The notes below the pieces were generated by a model that had not been told where the DNA came from, ran no database searches, and saw nothing but the letters and a program-made list of their open reading frames with translations. DNA of 64,000 nt. It comes from Georgenia satyanarayanai. GTDB taxonomy: Bacteria > Actinomycetota > Actinomycetes > Actinomycetales > Actinomycetaceae. The stretch is from positions 62,001 through 126,000 of the forward strand of contig NZ_VUKC01000006.1 in the NCBI RefSeq assembly GCF_009193135.1, read 5' to 3'. Positions 9,445 to 19,237 of this stretch are shown here, one piece after another (the first letter of the stretch is position 1; each line of letters opens with the position of its first letter). The position numbers and the translations under genes were made by a program.

Positions 9445-10242
9445 GTGACCCGCAGCAGCAAGCAGGAGCGCGCGTACCAGAAGCGTCGCCAGGAGAGCTG
9501 GGACAAGCGCAGCCGCGAGAAGGCCGCGCGCCGCAGGCGTACGACGATGGTCGTCGCCACGATCGTCGGCCTCGCTGTCGTGGCCGCCGTCATCGCCCTC
9601 CTCCTGGTCAACCGCCCCGACGACGAGCCGAGCACGCAGCCGACGGACGCGGTCCCGACGGAGACCACGACGACGGCGCCCGCGGACGAAGCCGCTCCGT
9701 TGCCGACGACCGACCCGGAGCTCTACGACTCCGCTCCCGATCCCGCGGAGGCGGAGGGGCGCACGTGGCAGGTGACCGTGCAGACGAGCGCCGGTGACAT
9801 CGGGATGGAGATCGACGGGGTGAACGCGCCTCAGGCGGCGGCGAACTTCCTGCGGCTGGCGCGCGACGGCTTCTACGACGGCACGGCCTGCCACCGCCTG
9901 CTGCCGTCCTCCCTGCTCCAGTGCGGCGACCCGACCGCGACGGGGACGGGCGGTCCCGGCTACGGCTTCGGCCCGGTGGAGAACGCTCCCGAGGACGACC
10001 TCTACCCGGCGGGCACGCTCGCCATGGCACGACAGAGCAACAATGCAGAGTCGATGGGCAGCCAGTTCTTCATGGTGTTCGCCGACGTCCCACTTCCGTC
10101 GGACACCGCCGGCGGTTACAGCGTCTTCGGTCGTGTGACCGAAGGGCTGGACATCCTCCAGCAGGTCGGCTCGGCGGGCACCGTCGAGGGCACCGAGCAG
10201 CCGGCCCTTCCCGTCACCATCGAAGGAGTGACCATTGACTGA
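9445..10242 (+). CDS. membrane-anchored cyclophilin-type peptidyl-prolyl isomerase
   Basis: A 265-residue protein with a basic cytoplasmic N-terminus, one transmembrane helix at about residues 36-55, a Thr/Pro/Glu-rich linker, and a cyclophilin domain from about residue 105 to the end. Active-site stretches are recognisable: ACHRLL (catalytic Arg), LLQCGDPTATGTGGPGYGF and GSQFFMVF. It probably helps fold proteins at the outer face of the membrane. The GTG at 9445 is supported by AGGAGA 5 bp upstream, which rules out the longer frame from 9409. Its last bases overlap the start of the DUF349 gene, so the two are coupled. Confidence 0.9.
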   Translation: MTRSSKQERAYQKRRQESWDKRSREKAARRRRTTMVVATIVGLAVVAAVIALLLVNRPDDEPSTQPTDAVPTETTTTAPADEAAPLPTTDPELYDSAPDPAEAEGRTWQVTVQTSAGDIGMEIDGVNAPQAAANFLRLARDGFYDGTACHRLLPSSLLQCGDPTATGTGGPGYGFGPVENAPEDDLYPAGTLAMARQSNNAESMGSQFFMVFADVPLPSDTAGGYSVFGRVTEGLDILQQVGSAGTVEGTEQPALPVTIEGVTID

Positions 10243-12070
10243 GCAGCAGACCCCGCACCCGGCGGACGAGCCGACAGCGGACGCGATCGAGAGCGTCGCG
10301 CTGACGGAGCAGGGGGGATTGCCGCCCGCGCCTGCTGCCACGCAGGACGCTCCCGCCGAGCAGCCCGAGGCTGCCGGGCAGCCCGAGGCACCCGCCGAGC
10401 AGGCCGAGGCTGCCGAGCAGCCCGAGGCACCCGCCGAGCAGGCCGAGGCTGCCGAGCAGCCCGAGGCACCCGCCGAGCAGGCCGAGGCTGCCGAGCAGCC
10501 CGAGGCACCCGCCGAGCAGGCCGAGGCTGACGAGCAGCCCGAGGCACCCGCCGAGCAGCCCGAGGCTGCCGAGCAGCCCGAGGCTCCCGCGGAGTCGCCC
10601 GAGGTTCCTGCCGAGCAGGCCGACGCCTCGAGCGAGCCGGCCACGGCCGAGCCGGGCGGCACATCCGGGACGGAGGCCGCGCAGGCCCCGGCGCCGGCCC
10701 CGCGCCCCGCTGCCGTCCCCCGGCCGCTGCCCAAGCCGTCCGCGCTCCGCAAGCCCGCGGCGCGCGCACCGCAGGGTGCCGCACCCGCGCCTGCCGTGGT
10801 CGCCCCCGTCCTCGACGACGCCAAGGAGGCCGCGGCCGCGGCCGCCTGGGGCCGGGTGGACCCGGACGGCACCGTCTGGGTGCGCGAGGCTGCCGGTGAG
10901 CGGACGGTGGGCCAGTACACCGGTGCGGACATGGAGGAGGCCCTCGCCTTCTACGTGCGCCGTTTCCTCGACCTCCAGGCCCAGGTGCTGCTCTTCGAGA
11001 CCCGCCTGCCGCAGCTGCAGACCAAGGAGATCGACCAGACGCTGGCCACCCTCACCGAGGCGCTGGCCGAGCCTGCAGCCGTCGGTGACCTCGACGGCCT
11101 GCGCGCCCGTGTCGAGACCCTGCGGGAGCGGGCCGCGGCGCGCCGCAAGGAGGTCAGCGCCGAGCGCGAGGCCGCCAAGGCCAAGGCGCTCGAGGAGCGC
11201 ACCGCGGTCGTCGAGCGCGCCGAGGCCATCGCCGCCGCGGACCCGGCGAGCACCCACTGGCGGTCGAGCGGCGACGAGCTGCGCACGCTGCTGGACCAGT
11301 GGAAGCAGGCCCAGCGGTCGGGCCCGCGCCTGGACCGCCCCACCGAGGACGCACTGTGGAAGCGCTTCTCGCGGGCGCGGACGACCTTCGACCGCAACCG
11401 GGGCCACTTCTTCTCCCAGCTGGACGCCACCCAGTCGGAGGTCAAGCGGGCCAAGGAGCAGCTCATCGCCGAGGCCGAGGCGCTCTCGACCTCGACCGAC
11501 TGGGGGCGCACGTCCGCCGCGTACCGCGACCTGATGGACCGGTGGAAGGCCGCGGGCCGCGCCAGCCGCAAGGAGGACGACGCGCTGTGGGCCCGCTTCC
11601 GCGCCGCTCGGCAGGCGTTCTACGAGGCTCGGGAGAACGAGAACGCCCAGATCGATGCCGAGTACGCGGCCAACCTCGAGGTCAAGCTCGCGCTGCTCGA
11701 GCAGGCGGAGGCGCTGCTCCCGGTCACCGACCCTGAGGCCGCCAAGGCGGCGCTGCGCCCCATCCAGGACAAGTGGGACGAGGCGGGCAAGGTCCCGCGC
11801 AACGACGTCCAGCGGGTGGAGGGCCGCATGCGCGCGGTCGAGCAGGCCGTGCGTGACGCGGACCAGGAGCGGTGGAGCCGCAGCGACCCCGAGAAGAAGG
11901 CCCGCGCCGAGGGCGCGGCGGCCCAGCTCTACGAGGCGATCGAGGCTCTCGAGCAGCAGCTGGCCCAGGCGCGTGCCGCCGGTGACGCCCGGGCCGAGAA
12001 GGAGGCGGCGGCAGCGCTCGAGGCCCGCAAGACCTGGCTCGACCAGATCCTGCGCTCCACGGGAGCCTGA
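10235..12070 (+). CDS. DUF349 protein with repeat-rich acidic N-terminus
   Basis: A 611-residue protein of unknown biochemical role, conserved beside rel in actinobacteria. Residues 1-170 are a Pro/Glu/Ala-rich disordered tail containing a 13-residue repeat. Residues ~205-610 are alpha-helical with three DUF349 units around WRSSGDELRTLLDQWKQA, WGRTSAAYRDLMDRWKAAG and LRPIQDKWDEAGKVP. The start is TTG at 10235, chosen because GAAGGAG lies 6 bp upstream and because it overlaps the cyclophilin stop by 8 bp. A strong hairpin follows the stop. A link to the stringent response is suggested by position only. Confidence 0.85.
   Translation: MTEQQTPHPADEPTADAIESVALTEQGGLPPAPAATQDAPAEQPEAAGQPEAPAEQAEAAEQPEAPAEQAEAAEQPEAPAEQAEAAEQPEAPAEQAEADEQPEAPAEQPEAAEQPEAPAESPEVPAEQADASSEPATAEPGGTSGTEAAQAPAPAPRPAAVPRPLPKPSALRKPAARAPQGAAPAPAVVAPVLDDAKEAAAAAAWGRVDPDGTVWVREAAGERTVGQYTGADMEEALAFYVRRFLDLQAQVLLFETRLPQLQTKEIDQTLATLTEALAEPAAVGDLDGLRARVETLRERAAARRKEVSAEREAAKAKALEERTAVVERAEAIAAADPASTHWRSSGDELRTLLDQWKQAQRSGPRLDRPTEDALWKRFSRARTTFDRNRGHFFSQLDATQSEVKRAKEQLIAEAEALSTSTDWGRTSAAYRDLMDRWKAAGRASRKEDDALWARFRAARQAFYEARENENAQIDAEYAANLEVKLALLEQAEALLPVTDPEAAKAALRPIQDKWDEAGKVPRNDVQRVEGRMRAVEQAVRDADQERWSRSDPEKKARAEGAAAQLYEAIEALEQQLAQARAAGDARAEKEAAAALEARKTWLDQILRSTGA
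10367..10600 (+). repeat. six in-frame 39-bp repeats inside the DUF349 gene
   Basis: Six tandem 39-bp units encode variants of EAAEQPEAPAEQA. The three central copies are identical at the protein level and nearly so in DNA. The unit is divisible by three, so copy-number change would keep the reading frame and only alter the length of the disordered tail. Confidence 0.9.
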
Positions 12071-12077
12071 GCGCCGG

Positions 12078-12110
12078 CGAGGCGGCGGCGTCACGGACGC
12101 CGCCGCCTCG
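12078..12110. terminator. bidirectional hairpin terminator
   Basis: CGAGGCGGCGGCGTC, a 3-nt loop and GACGCCGCCGCCTCG form a perfect 15-bp stem. It lies between the convergent DUF349 gene and the leftward 12091-12660 gene, whose stop codon sits inside the hairpin. Confidence 0.85.
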
Positions 12111-12660
12111 CTGCGTCCTCGGCCACCGTGAGGAGGGCCGTGCCGCGCCGGACCGGCGCCCGGCGGCCGGGACGTGTGAGCGCCTCGTGGACGAGGGCGG
12201 GGGCGAGCCCGGCGAGGACGAGGGCGCACGTGCCGGCGACGGCGTCCTCCTCCTCCGCGAAGCACAGCAGGTCCACGGCGGTGCGCAGCGGCGTCGTCGT
12301 CGGTACCCCGCCGAGGACCACGACGTCCGCCTCCTCGACGCGCTGGCGGTGGACGACGGCGCCGGCGTGCAACCGGCGAGCGGGGTCGATGACCACGTCG
12401 GCCCGCTCCGGCCCCAGACGCCCGGTGTGGACCCACACCGCAGACCGCCGCGCCAGCGCCGCCCCCGGCGGTACCGCGCCGCGCAGGGACCACGCCCTGC
12501 CCGCCGGGCTCACGAGCAGGTCCGCGGGGGCCAGGCCGCCGCCGGGTGTGTCGACGAGCAGGCCGTCGTACCGCTCGCCGGAGAGGCGCGCCTGCACGGG
12601 GAGGACCGCCTCCACCGGGGTGGGCCGGGGCGGCTCCAGCCAGGCCAGCGCACGCGTCAT
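12091..12660 (-). CDS. hypothetical protein, AbiEi-like C-terminal region (tentative)
   Basis: A protein of about 189 residues, with an ATG at 12660 (a longer start at 12705 is possible but gives a Cys/Arg-rich extension). It has no membrane segment. The stretch GGVPTTTPLRTAVDLLCF, followed by a short helical tail, resembles the second half of actinobacterial AbiEi-like/DUF559-type proteins, which often read VTTPARTAVDL. The usual N-terminal winged helix and the C-terminal DUF559 nuclease core are not evident, so the function is unknown. It is convergent with the DUF349 gene and lies 95 bp downstream of rel on the same strand. Confidence 0.6.
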   Translation of the reverse strand: MTRALAWLEPPRPTPVEAVLPVQARLSGERYDGLLVDTPGGGLAPADLLVSPAGRAWSLRGAVPPGAALARRSAVWVHTGRLGPERADVVIDPARRLHAGAVVHRQRVEEADVVVLGGVPTTTPLRTAVDLLCFAEEEDAVAGTCALVLAGLAPALVHEALTRPGRRAPVRRGTALLTVAEDAARRRRP

Positions 12661-12755
12661 GCACCGAGCGTGCCCCCGTCCGCGGACGACCCGCCGCGTC
12701 GTCACCGGCCGCTGTGGACGGCACCGCCTCCAGGCGGGCGCTGTGGAGGAGCCGG

Positions 12756-15056
12756 CTACGTCGCCCGGGCGTCCGAGCGGGCGCCGGTGATCCGGTAGAC
12801 GTCGAAGACGCCGTCGATACGCCGCACCGCGGCCAGGACGTGCCCGAGGTGGGACGGCTCAGCCATCTCGAAGACGAACTTCGACAGCGCCACACGGTCA
12901 CGGCTCGTCTGCACCGACGCCGAGAGGATGTTGACGTGGTTGTCCGACAGCACCCGGGTGACGTCGGAGAGCAGACCGGCGCGGTCGAGCGCCTCGACCT
13001 GGATCTGGACGAGGAAGGAGCTCTGGCCGTGCAGCGACCACTCGACGTCGACCATGCGCTCGGGCTCGTTGCGCATGCTCTCGAGGTTGCCGCAGTCGGT
13101 GCGGTGCACGGAGACGCCCGAGCCGCGCGTGACGAACCCGACGACCGGGTCCCCGGGTACCGGGGTGCAGCAGCGGGCCAGCTTGACCCACAGGTCGCCG
13201 GAGTCCATGCCCTTGACGACGATCCCCGGGTCTCCCGCACGCAGCCGGGGCCGGGTCTCCCCCGGCATGGTGGCCTCGGCGAGGTCCTCCTCGGCCCCGG
13301 ACTCCCCACCCATCGACTGGACGAGCTTCTGGACGACGTTCGTCGCCGACACCTGGCTCTCACCGACCGCCGCGTACAGCGCCGACACGTCGGCGTAGTT
13401 CATCTCGTGCGCGAGAGCGGTGAGGCTGTCGTGGGACATGAGCCGCTGGATCGGCAGGTTCTGCTTGCGCATCGCCCGGGCGATGAGGCCCTTGCCGGCC
13501 TCGATGGCCTCCTCGCGACGCTCCTTGGTGAACCAGGCCCGGATCTTGTTCCGGGCTCGCGGGGTGGTGACGAAGTTGAGCCAGTCTCGGCTCGGGCCGG
13601 CCGACTCCGACTTGGAGGTGAAGACCTCGACGGTGTCACCGTTCTCGAGGCGGGACTCCAGGGAGACAAGGCGTCCGTTGACGCGCGCGCCCACCGTGCG
13701 GTGCCCCACCTCCGTGTGGACCGCGTAGGCGAAGTCGACCGGTGTCGCACCGGGCGCCAGGGCCATGACGTCACCCTTGGGGGTGAAGACGTAGACCTGG
13801 GAGCCCGAGATCTCGAAGCGCAACGAGTCGAGGAACTCACCGGGGTCGGCGGTCTCCCGCTGCCAGTCGACGAGCTGGCGCAGCCAGCCCATCTCCTCGG
13901 CGCCCTTGGGGGCGTCGACCGTGCGCCCGCGGGCGGCCTCCTTGTACTTCCAGTGCGCCGCGACGCCGTACTCCGCGCGCCGGTGCATGTCGTGGGTGCG
14001 GATCTGGATCTCCACCGGCTTGCCACCCGGGCCGATGACGGTCGTGTGGAGCGACTGGTAGAGGTTGAACTTCGGCATCGCGATGTAGTCCTTGAACCGC
14101 CCCGGCAGGGGGTTCCACCGCGCGTGCATCGTCCCGAGGACGGCGTAGCAGTCCTTGACCGAGTCGACGAGCACCCGCACGCCGACGAGGTCGAAGATGT
14201 CGTCGAAGTCGCGGCCGCGGACGATCATCTTCTGATAGATCGAGTAGTAGTGCTTGGGCCGGCCGGTGACCGTCGCGCGGATCTTGTTCGAGCGCAGGTC
14301 CGACTCGATCTGACTGCGGACGGAGGACAGGTACTCGTCGCGCGCCGGTGCCCGCTCGGCGACGAGGTGGACGATCTCGTCGTAGACCTTGGGGTACAGG
14401 GTCGCGAAGGACAGGTCCTCCAGCTCCCACTTGATCGTGTTCATCCCCAGCCGGTGAGCGAGCGGGGCGTAGATCTCGAGTGTCTCGCGAGCCTTGCGGC
14501 TGGCGGACGTCGCAGAGACGTACTTCCACGTGCGGGCGTTGTGCAACCGGTCGGCGAGCTTGATGACGAGGACGCGGATGTCGCGTGCCATCGCCACGAC
14601 CATCTTGCGCACGGTCTCGGCCTCGGCGGCCTCCCCGTAGGTGACCTTGTCGAGCTTGGTGACGCCGTCGACGAGGAGGGCGATCTCCTCCCCGAACTCG
14701 CTGCGCAGCTGCTCGAGGGAGTAGTCGGTGTCCTCGACCGTGTCGTGGAGCAGTGCGGCGGCCAACGTCGGCACCGTCATCCCGAGCTCGGCGAGGATCG
14801 TCGTCACCGCGACGGGGTGGGTGATGTACGGGTCACCGCTCTTGCGCATCTGCCCGCGGTGGGCACGCTCGGCGACCGTGAACGCCCGCTCGATCAGCGC
14901 CGTGTCGGCGCGCGGGTGGTTGGACCGCAGGGCGTGGAGGACCGGCTCGATCGCCGGGGAGGAGGTGTGCCCACGCGAGCCGAGCAACGCGAAGCGCGAC
15001 CGCACCCTGGGTCCGCGTGCGTCCGGGCCTGCGCCGGTGACCGTCTCCTCCGTCAT
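12756..15056 (-). CDS. rel: bifunctional (p)ppGpp synthetase/hydrolase
   Basis: A 766-residue long RelA/SpoT homologue that makes and degrades (p)ppGpp in the stringent response. The N-terminal hydrolase HD motif is intact (LLHDTVEDT near residue 105, and DRLHNART). The synthetase domain holds [15 protein letters not shown] and [11 protein letters not shown], the latter of the bifunctional RxKD type. TGS ([16 protein letters not shown]) and a C-terminal ACT domain follow. Both activities are therefore expected. ATG start at 15056. The downstream order apt, secF, secD, yajC matches the classical actinobacterial arrangement. Confidence 0.97.
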   Translation of the reverse strand: MTEETVTGAGPDARGPRVRSRFALLGSRGHTSSPAIEPVLHALRSNHPRADTALIERAFTVAERAHRGQMRKSGDPYITHPVAVTTILAELGMTVPTLAAALLHDTVEDTDYSLEQLRSEFGEEIALLVDGVTKLDKVTYGEAAEAETVRKMVVAMARDIRVLVIKLADRLHNARTWKYVSATSASRKARETLEIYAPLAHRLGMNTIKWELEDLSFATLYPKVYDEIVHLVAERAPARDEYLSSVRSQIESDLRSNKIRATVTGRPKHYYSIYQKMIVRGRDFDDIFDLVGVRVLVDSVKDCYAVLGTMHARWNPLPGRFKDYIAMPKFNLYQSLHTTVIGPGGKPVEIQIRTHDMHRRAEYGVAAHWKYKEAARGRTVDAPKGAEEMGWLRQLVDWQRETADPGEFLDSLRFEISGSQVYVFTPKGDVMALAPGATPVDFAYAVHTEVGHRTVGARVNGRLVSLESRLENGDTVEVFTSKSESAGPSRDWLNFVTTPRARNKIRAWFTKERREEAIEAGKGLIARAMRKQNLPIQRLMSHDSLTALAHEMNYADVSALYAAVGESQVSATNVVQKLVQSMGGESGAEEDLAEATMPGETRPRLRAGDPGIVVKGMDSGDLWVKLARCCTPVPGDPVVGFVTRGSGVSVHRTDCGNLESMRNEPERMVDVEWSLHGQSSFLVQIQVEALDRAGLLSDVTRVLSDNHVNILSASVQTSRDRVALSKFVFEMAEPSHLGHVLAAVRRIDGVFDVYRITGARSDARAT

Positions 15057-15103
15057 CGCCCCATTCTAGGCAGCGTCGCGGCGGATCCGAGCACCGGGGC
15101 GTC

Positions 15104-15640
15104 TCAGTAGCGCAGGATGCTGTCCAGCGAGTAGCCCGTCAGCTGCTCACGGCCGCGCAGCTCGTCGAGCTCGAGGAGCATCGTCAGGCCGGCCACCCGC
15201 GCGCCGGCCCCTTCGACGAGCTCGATCGCGGCCCGGGCGGTGCCGCCGGTGGCGAGGACGTCGTCGATGATGAGGACGCGCTGGCCCGCCGTCACGGTCT
15301 CCGGGCGCACCTCGAGGCGGGCCGTGCCGTACTCGAGGGTGTAGTCGACGCCGGTCACCGGACCCGGCAGCCGCCCGGCCTTGCGGATGGTGATCATCCC
15401 GACGCCCAGGGCGTGGGCCAGCGGCGCCGCGAGGATGAAGCCGCGCGACTCGAGCCCGGCGACGGCGTCGACCCGGCCGCGGTACCGCTCGGCGAGCGCG
15501 TCGACGAGCGCCGCGAAGGCGGGACCGTCGGCGAGCAGCGGGGTGATGTCGCGGAAGAGGACACCCGGCTCGGGGAAGTCGGGCACCTCACGCACGTGGG
15601 AGTCGAGGAGCTCGGTCAGCTCCGCGGGGAAGTCGGTCAT
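15104..15640 (-). CDS. apt: adenine phosphoribosyltransferase
   Basis: Converts adenine and PRPP to AMP (purine salvage). The PRPP-binding motif VLIIDDVLATGGTA is present near residue 125. GLESRGFILAAPLAHALGVG and the FRDITPLL stretch are typical of Apt. The protein has 178 residues from the second of two adjacent ATGs; the ATG at 15640 is preferred because it gives better spacing from AAGGG. Start and secF stop overlap (ATGATGA), so apt is coupled to secDF. Confidence 0.95.
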   Translation of the reverse strand: MTDFPAELTELLDSHVREVPDFPEPGVLFRDITPLLADGPAFAALVDALAERYRGRVDAVAGLESRGFILAAPLAHALGVGMITIRKAGRLPGPVTGVDYTLEYGTARLEVRPETVTAGQRVLIIDDVLATGGTARAAIELVEGAGARVAGLTMLLELDELRGREQLTGYSLDSILRY

Positions 15641-16716
15641 CATCGCCCTTTCCGGCGCTTGGGCTGGGCCGCCTGCCCACGGTGGGTCCCGGCGACGATG
15701 CTCTCCTCGGCCACCGCGGCGGACACGGCGTCCCCGCCCGTCCGGCGCCGGCGGCGCTCGTGGACGTCCTCGGTGTGCTGGCGGATCTCCTCGCTGCGCT
15801 GCTGGAGGACCACCTGCAGCGGCGTCGCGACGAAGACCGAGGACACGGTGGAGACGAACATGCCGACGAACAGGGCGAGCGCGATGTCGCGCAGCGTCCC
15901 GGCCCCGAGCAGGAGGGCGCCGACGAAGAGGATCGAGCCGACCGGCAGCAGCGAGGTGAGCGAGGTGTTGATCGACCGGACGAGCGTCTGGTTGACGGCG
16001 AGGTTGGACAGCTCGGCGTAGGTCCGCTCGTCCTGCTCGGCCAGGTCCTGGGTGTTCTCACGGACCTTGTCGAAGACGACGACGGTGTCGTACAGCGAGT
16101 ACCCGAGGATGGTGAGCAGGCCGATGACGGTGGCCGGCGTGACCTCCCAGCCGATGAGGGCGTACACACCGACCGTCAGCACGAGGTCGTTGACGAGCGA
16201 GACGAGCGCCGCGCCGGCCATCTGCCAGCTGCGGAAGTACACCGACAGGACGATCGTCACGAGGACGATGAAGACGAGCAGACCCTGCAGCGCCTGGCGC
16301 GTGATGTCCTGCCCCCAGGACGGGCCGATGAAGGTCGAGGCGACGTCCGCCTCCGGCACGTCGTACGCCTCCGCGAGGCCCTGACGCACGGCGTCGGTCT
16401 GCTCGGTGGTCAGCTCCTCGGTCTGCACGCGCACCGACGACGACCCGACGGTCGTCACCCGGGCCACCTGCCCCGTTCCCACCTCCGCGACGACGTCGTG
16501 GGCGGGCTGCTCCTCCACCGTCTCGGTACCCGTGACGGTGAACTGAGAGCCCCCGGTGAACTCGATGCCGGCGTTGATGCCCTTGAACGCGACGAGCAGC
16601 ACGGAGACCAGGACGAGCACGGCGGCCGCGGTGAGCCACGTGCGACGGCGCTCGACGAACGGGAAGGAGCGCTCTTCGGTGTGGAGCTTGTTGCCCAGCT
16701 CGGACAGGCGGCTCAT
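15640..16716 (-). CDS. secF: protein translocase subunit SecF
   Basis: A 358-residue accessory subunit of the Sec translocon. It works with SecD and YajC to use the proton gradient to drive late steps of export. The N-terminal helix is followed by the conserved GIEFTGGSQFTV, and the C-terminal helices contain ILGYSLYDTVVVFDKVRENT and the Asn-rich NQTLVRSINTSLTSLLPV region. A ~40-residue basic cytoplasmic tail follows. ATG at 16716 overlaps the secD stop by 4 bp. Confidence 0.96.
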   Translation of the reverse strand: MSRLSELGNKLHTEERSFPFVERRRTWLTAAAVLVLVSVLLVAFKGINAGIEFTGGSQFTVTGTETVEEQPAHDVVAEVGTGQVARVTTVGSSSVRVQTEELTTEQTDAVRQGLAEAYDVPEADVASTFIGPSWGQDITRQALQGLLVFIVLVTIVLSVYFRSWQMAGAALVSLVNDLVLTVGVYALIGWEVTPATVIGLLTILGYSLYDTVVVFDKVRENTQDLAEQDERTYAELSNLAVNQTLVRSINTSLTSLLPVGSILFVGALLLGAGTLRDIALALFVGMFVSTVSSVFVATPLQVVLQQRSEEIRQHTEDVHERRRRRTGGDAVSAAVAEESIVAGTHRGQAAQPKRRKGR

Positions 16717-18680
16717 CGGCCCTCCTCCTCGGTGGTCGCCTGCTCGGCGGCGCGGCGCTCGGCCGCCCGCCTCTCCGCGATGGTCGTCCGGCCGGCCCCC
16801 ACGGGCTGCTTGTCGCGCGCGGGCTCCTTCCGGGACGTCGGCTCGGGACGCCGACGTGGCTCGCCGACGCGCCCGCGCCCGCGGTAGCGCGACGGGTCGA
16901 CGCCGATGCTCTCGGGGTTGAGCCCCGACAGGCGGTGCCCCTCCCCGAAGAAGCGGGTGCGGATGAGCAGCTGCATGGTCGGGTGGGTGAACAGGAACAC
17001 GACGACGAGGTCGATCAGGGTCGTGAGGCCGAGGGTGAAGGCGAAGCCTCGCACCCCGCCGACGGCGAGGAAGTAGAGGATGACCGCGGCCAGCAGCGTG
17101 ACGAGGTCGGAGACGACGATCGTCCGCTTGGCGCGGCTCCAGCCGTGCTCGATGCCTCCCTCGAGGGTGCGTCCGTCGCGGATCTCGTCGCGGATGCGTT
17201 CGAAGTAGAGGATGAACGAGTCAGCCGTGATACCGACGGCGACGATGAGGCCCGCCACGCCGGCGAGCGACAGGCGGTAGCCCTGCAGCCACGAGAGCAC
17301 GATGATCGCACCGTAGGTGGTGAGGGCGGCGATGAGCAGGCTGCTCACGGCCACGACCGCGAGCCCGCGGTACTGCCACAGGAGGTACAGCGCCACGAGC
17401 AGCAGGCCGCCGATACCGGCGATGAGGCCGCTGCGCAGGTGCTCCGCGCCGAGCGTCGCGGAGATCTGGTCCTCGCTCTGCACCTCGAAGTTGAGCGGCA
17501 GGGAACCGAAGTTCAGCTGGTTGGCCAGGGTGTTCGCGCTTTCGCGGGTGAAGCTGCCGGAGATCTGGGCCTGGCCGTCGGGGATCACCACGTTCATCCG
17601 GGGTGCGGAGACGACGAGCCCGTCCAGGACGATGCCGAACTGGTTCTGCGGGCTGGGCTGGGCGACGAGCCGCTCGGAGACCTCTCGGAAGATCTCGGTG
17701 CCCTCGCGGTTGAACCTGATGTCGACGACCCAGTTGTTGGTCGTCACCCCGCCCTGGGTCACCTCGAGTCCGGAGCCCGCGGAATCGACCTGCGTGCCCT
17801 CGACGTCCACCGGGCCGAGGACGAACTTCGTGGTGCCGTCCTGGGCACAGGACACGAGCGGCTGCTCGGGGTCGTCCAGCACACCACCGACGAGGTTCGC
17901 CGGATCGGTGCAGTCGAGTGTGTAGAGGTCGTAGACGAGCTGCTCGGTGATCCACGCGACGTCGCTGTTGCTCGTCGGCTCCGTCGCCGGCGTGCTCGCG
18001 AGCTCCCCGTCGCCGTTCTCGTCGGCGACGGCGAAGGCCGCCTCCTCGATCGCCGCGCGGTCCGCGTCGGCGGGCTCCTCGCCCTCGGCGGGCTCCTCCG
18101 CGCCGTCCTCGGTGGCCGCGCCCTCGGCGGGCTCCTCGGTCGCCTCGTCGGTGGCGGTCTCCTCGGCGGCGGCCCCCTCATCGTCCTGCGGCGTGCCGGC
18201 CTCGGCGTCGCCCTCGGGCCCGGTGGGCAGACCCTCCTGGCCGGGGTCGATCGGCGTGGGGTCCGTCATCGTGAGGACCGGGCGGAAGCGCAGCTGCGCC
18301 GACTGGCGCACGAGGTCGAGGGTGGCCTCGTCAGGCCGGCCGGGCAGACCGACGACGATGTTCGCCGAGCCCTGGCGGGTGATCTCGGCCTCGGCGACGC
18401 CGGAGGCGTCCACGCGCTGGCGGATGATCTCGATCGCCTGGTCGATGTCGTCGTCGGTGATCTCCCCGTCGCCTCCCTCGGCGTCAGGGTCGAGCCGCGG
18501 GGTGAGGATGAGCTGGACGCCGCCCTCGAGGTCGAGGGCGAGGCCGGGCGCGAAGGACGCGCCCCCCTCGCCGTCGTCGTCGCCCAGCTGCTGGGCGATC
18601 GCGACGGATCCGAACATCGCCGCGACGATGACGAGCAGGACGATGATCCTGCGCAGGGGGCGTGGGGCGGTTGTCGCCAA
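16713..18680 (-). CDS. secD: protein translocase subunit SecD
   Basis: The SecDF partner protein, 655 residues. It has an N-terminal helix (residues 10-30), GLALDLEGGVQLIL (the family D1 motif), a P1 head domain and a six-helix RND-like membrane domain (AGVAGLIVAVGITADSFILYFERIRDE). Residues ~143-225 form a Glu/Ala/Asp-rich acidic insertion in the extracellular domain, much larger than in E. coli SecD. A basic Arg-rich tail ends the protein. The start is probably TTG at 18680 behind AGAGAGAAG. Confidence 0.95.
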   Translation of the reverse strand: MATTAPRPLRRIIVLLVIVAAMFGSVAIAQQLGDDDGEGGASFAPGLALDLEGGVQLILTPRLDPDAEGGDGEITDDDIDQAIEIIRQRVDASGVAEAEITRQGSANIVVGLPGRPDEATLDLVRQSAQLRFRPVLTMTDPTPIDPGQEGLPTGPEGDAEAGTPQDDEGAAAEETATDEATEEPAEGAATEDGAEEPAEGEEPADADRAAIEEAAFAVADENGDGELASTPATEPTSNSDVAWITEQLVYDLYTLDCTDPANLVGGVLDDPEQPLVSCAQDGTTKFVLGPVDVEGTQVDSAGSGLEVTQGGVTTNNWVVDIRFNREGTEIFREVSERLVAQPSPQNQFGIVLDGLVVSAPRMNVVIPDGQAQISGSFTRESANTLANQLNFGSLPLNFEVQSEDQISATLGAEHLRSGLIAGIGGLLLVALYLLWQYRGLAVVAVSSLLIAALTTYGAIIVLSWLQGYRLSLAGVAGLIVAVGITADSFILYFERIRDEIRDGRTLEGGIEHGWSRAKRTIVVSDLVTLLAAVILYFLAVGGVRGFAFTLGLTTLIDLVVVFLFTHPTMQLLIRTRFFGEGHRLSGLNPESIGVDPSRYRGRGRVGEPRRRPEPTSRKEPARDKQPVGAGRTTIAERRAAERRAAEQATTEEEGR

Positions 18681-18711
18681 CGCGGTCTTCTCTCTGTGTG
18701 GAGGGGCGCGC

Positions 18712-19125
18712 TCAGGCGCGGCGCTCGTCGCTCTCGTCGCCGGGGCGCTCGTCGTTCACGACGGGCTCGTCCGCGCTGGTGAGCGAGGAGGCGTCGTCGG
18801 GGACCTCGACCGTCGCGTCGTCGGGGACCTCCACCGTCGTGTCGTCGTCGGCGGTGTCCTCGTCCACGACGGCGAAGGGCGGCTCGGTGACGGAGTGGAT
18901 CGCCTCGCGCTTCCACATGGTCTCGACGCCGGGGGTGGACTCGAGGGTGATGACGTCGCCGTCGACGTCGACGATCGTGCCGAAGAAGCCGGACGCGGTC
19001 ATGACCTGCTGGCCGACCTCGAGGCTGTTGCGCACGGCTGCGGCTGCGTCACGCTGCTTCTTCGCCCCTCGGGACATCATCCACATCATGAGTCCGAACA
19101 CGGCGATGAGGATGAGGAACTCCAC
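18712..19125 (-). CDS. yajC: Sec translocon accessory subunit YajC
   Basis: A 137-residue protein with one N-terminal membrane helix (FLILIAVFGLMMWMMSRGAKKQR) followed by the YajC core (LEVGQQVMTASGFFGTIVDVDGD). The C-terminal ~45 residues are Asp/Glu-rich and longer than in the usual ~110-residue YajC. The GTG at 19125 is supported by AAGGGAG. It begins the yajC-secD-secF-apt transcription unit, separated from ruvB by a hairpin. Confidence 0.93.
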   Translation of the reverse strand: MEFLILIAVFGLMMWMMSRGAKKQRDAAAAVRNSLEVGQQVMTASGFFGTIVDVDGDVITLESTPGVETMWKREAIHSVTEPPFAVVDEDTADDDTTVEVPDDATVEVPDDASSLTSADEPVVNDERPGDESDERRA

Positions 19126-19205
19126 GGCACTACTCCCTTGGTGGCGGTGGGATCGCGACAGGGCACGTCACACCGGCGGCAAAATACTGATTGAGTCTAG
19201 GTGAC

Positions 19206-19237
19206 GGGGCTGACAGGACGAAACCGTCCTCAGCCCC
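19206..19237 (-). terminator. hairpin at the end of ruvCAB
   Basis: GGGGCTG-(AC)-AGGACG, loop AAAC, CGTCCT-CAGCCCC. The stem has a 2-nt bulge and overlaps the ruvB stop codon. It probably separates ruvB from yajC. Confidence 0.6.

Noticed and set aside
10367-10600. CRISPR array or noncoding satellite
   Set aside because: Units are in frame within a coding sequence and have no spacers.
12546-15110. Long plus-strand open frame of 854 codons
   Set aside because: Antisense shadow of rel, with no recognisable domain.
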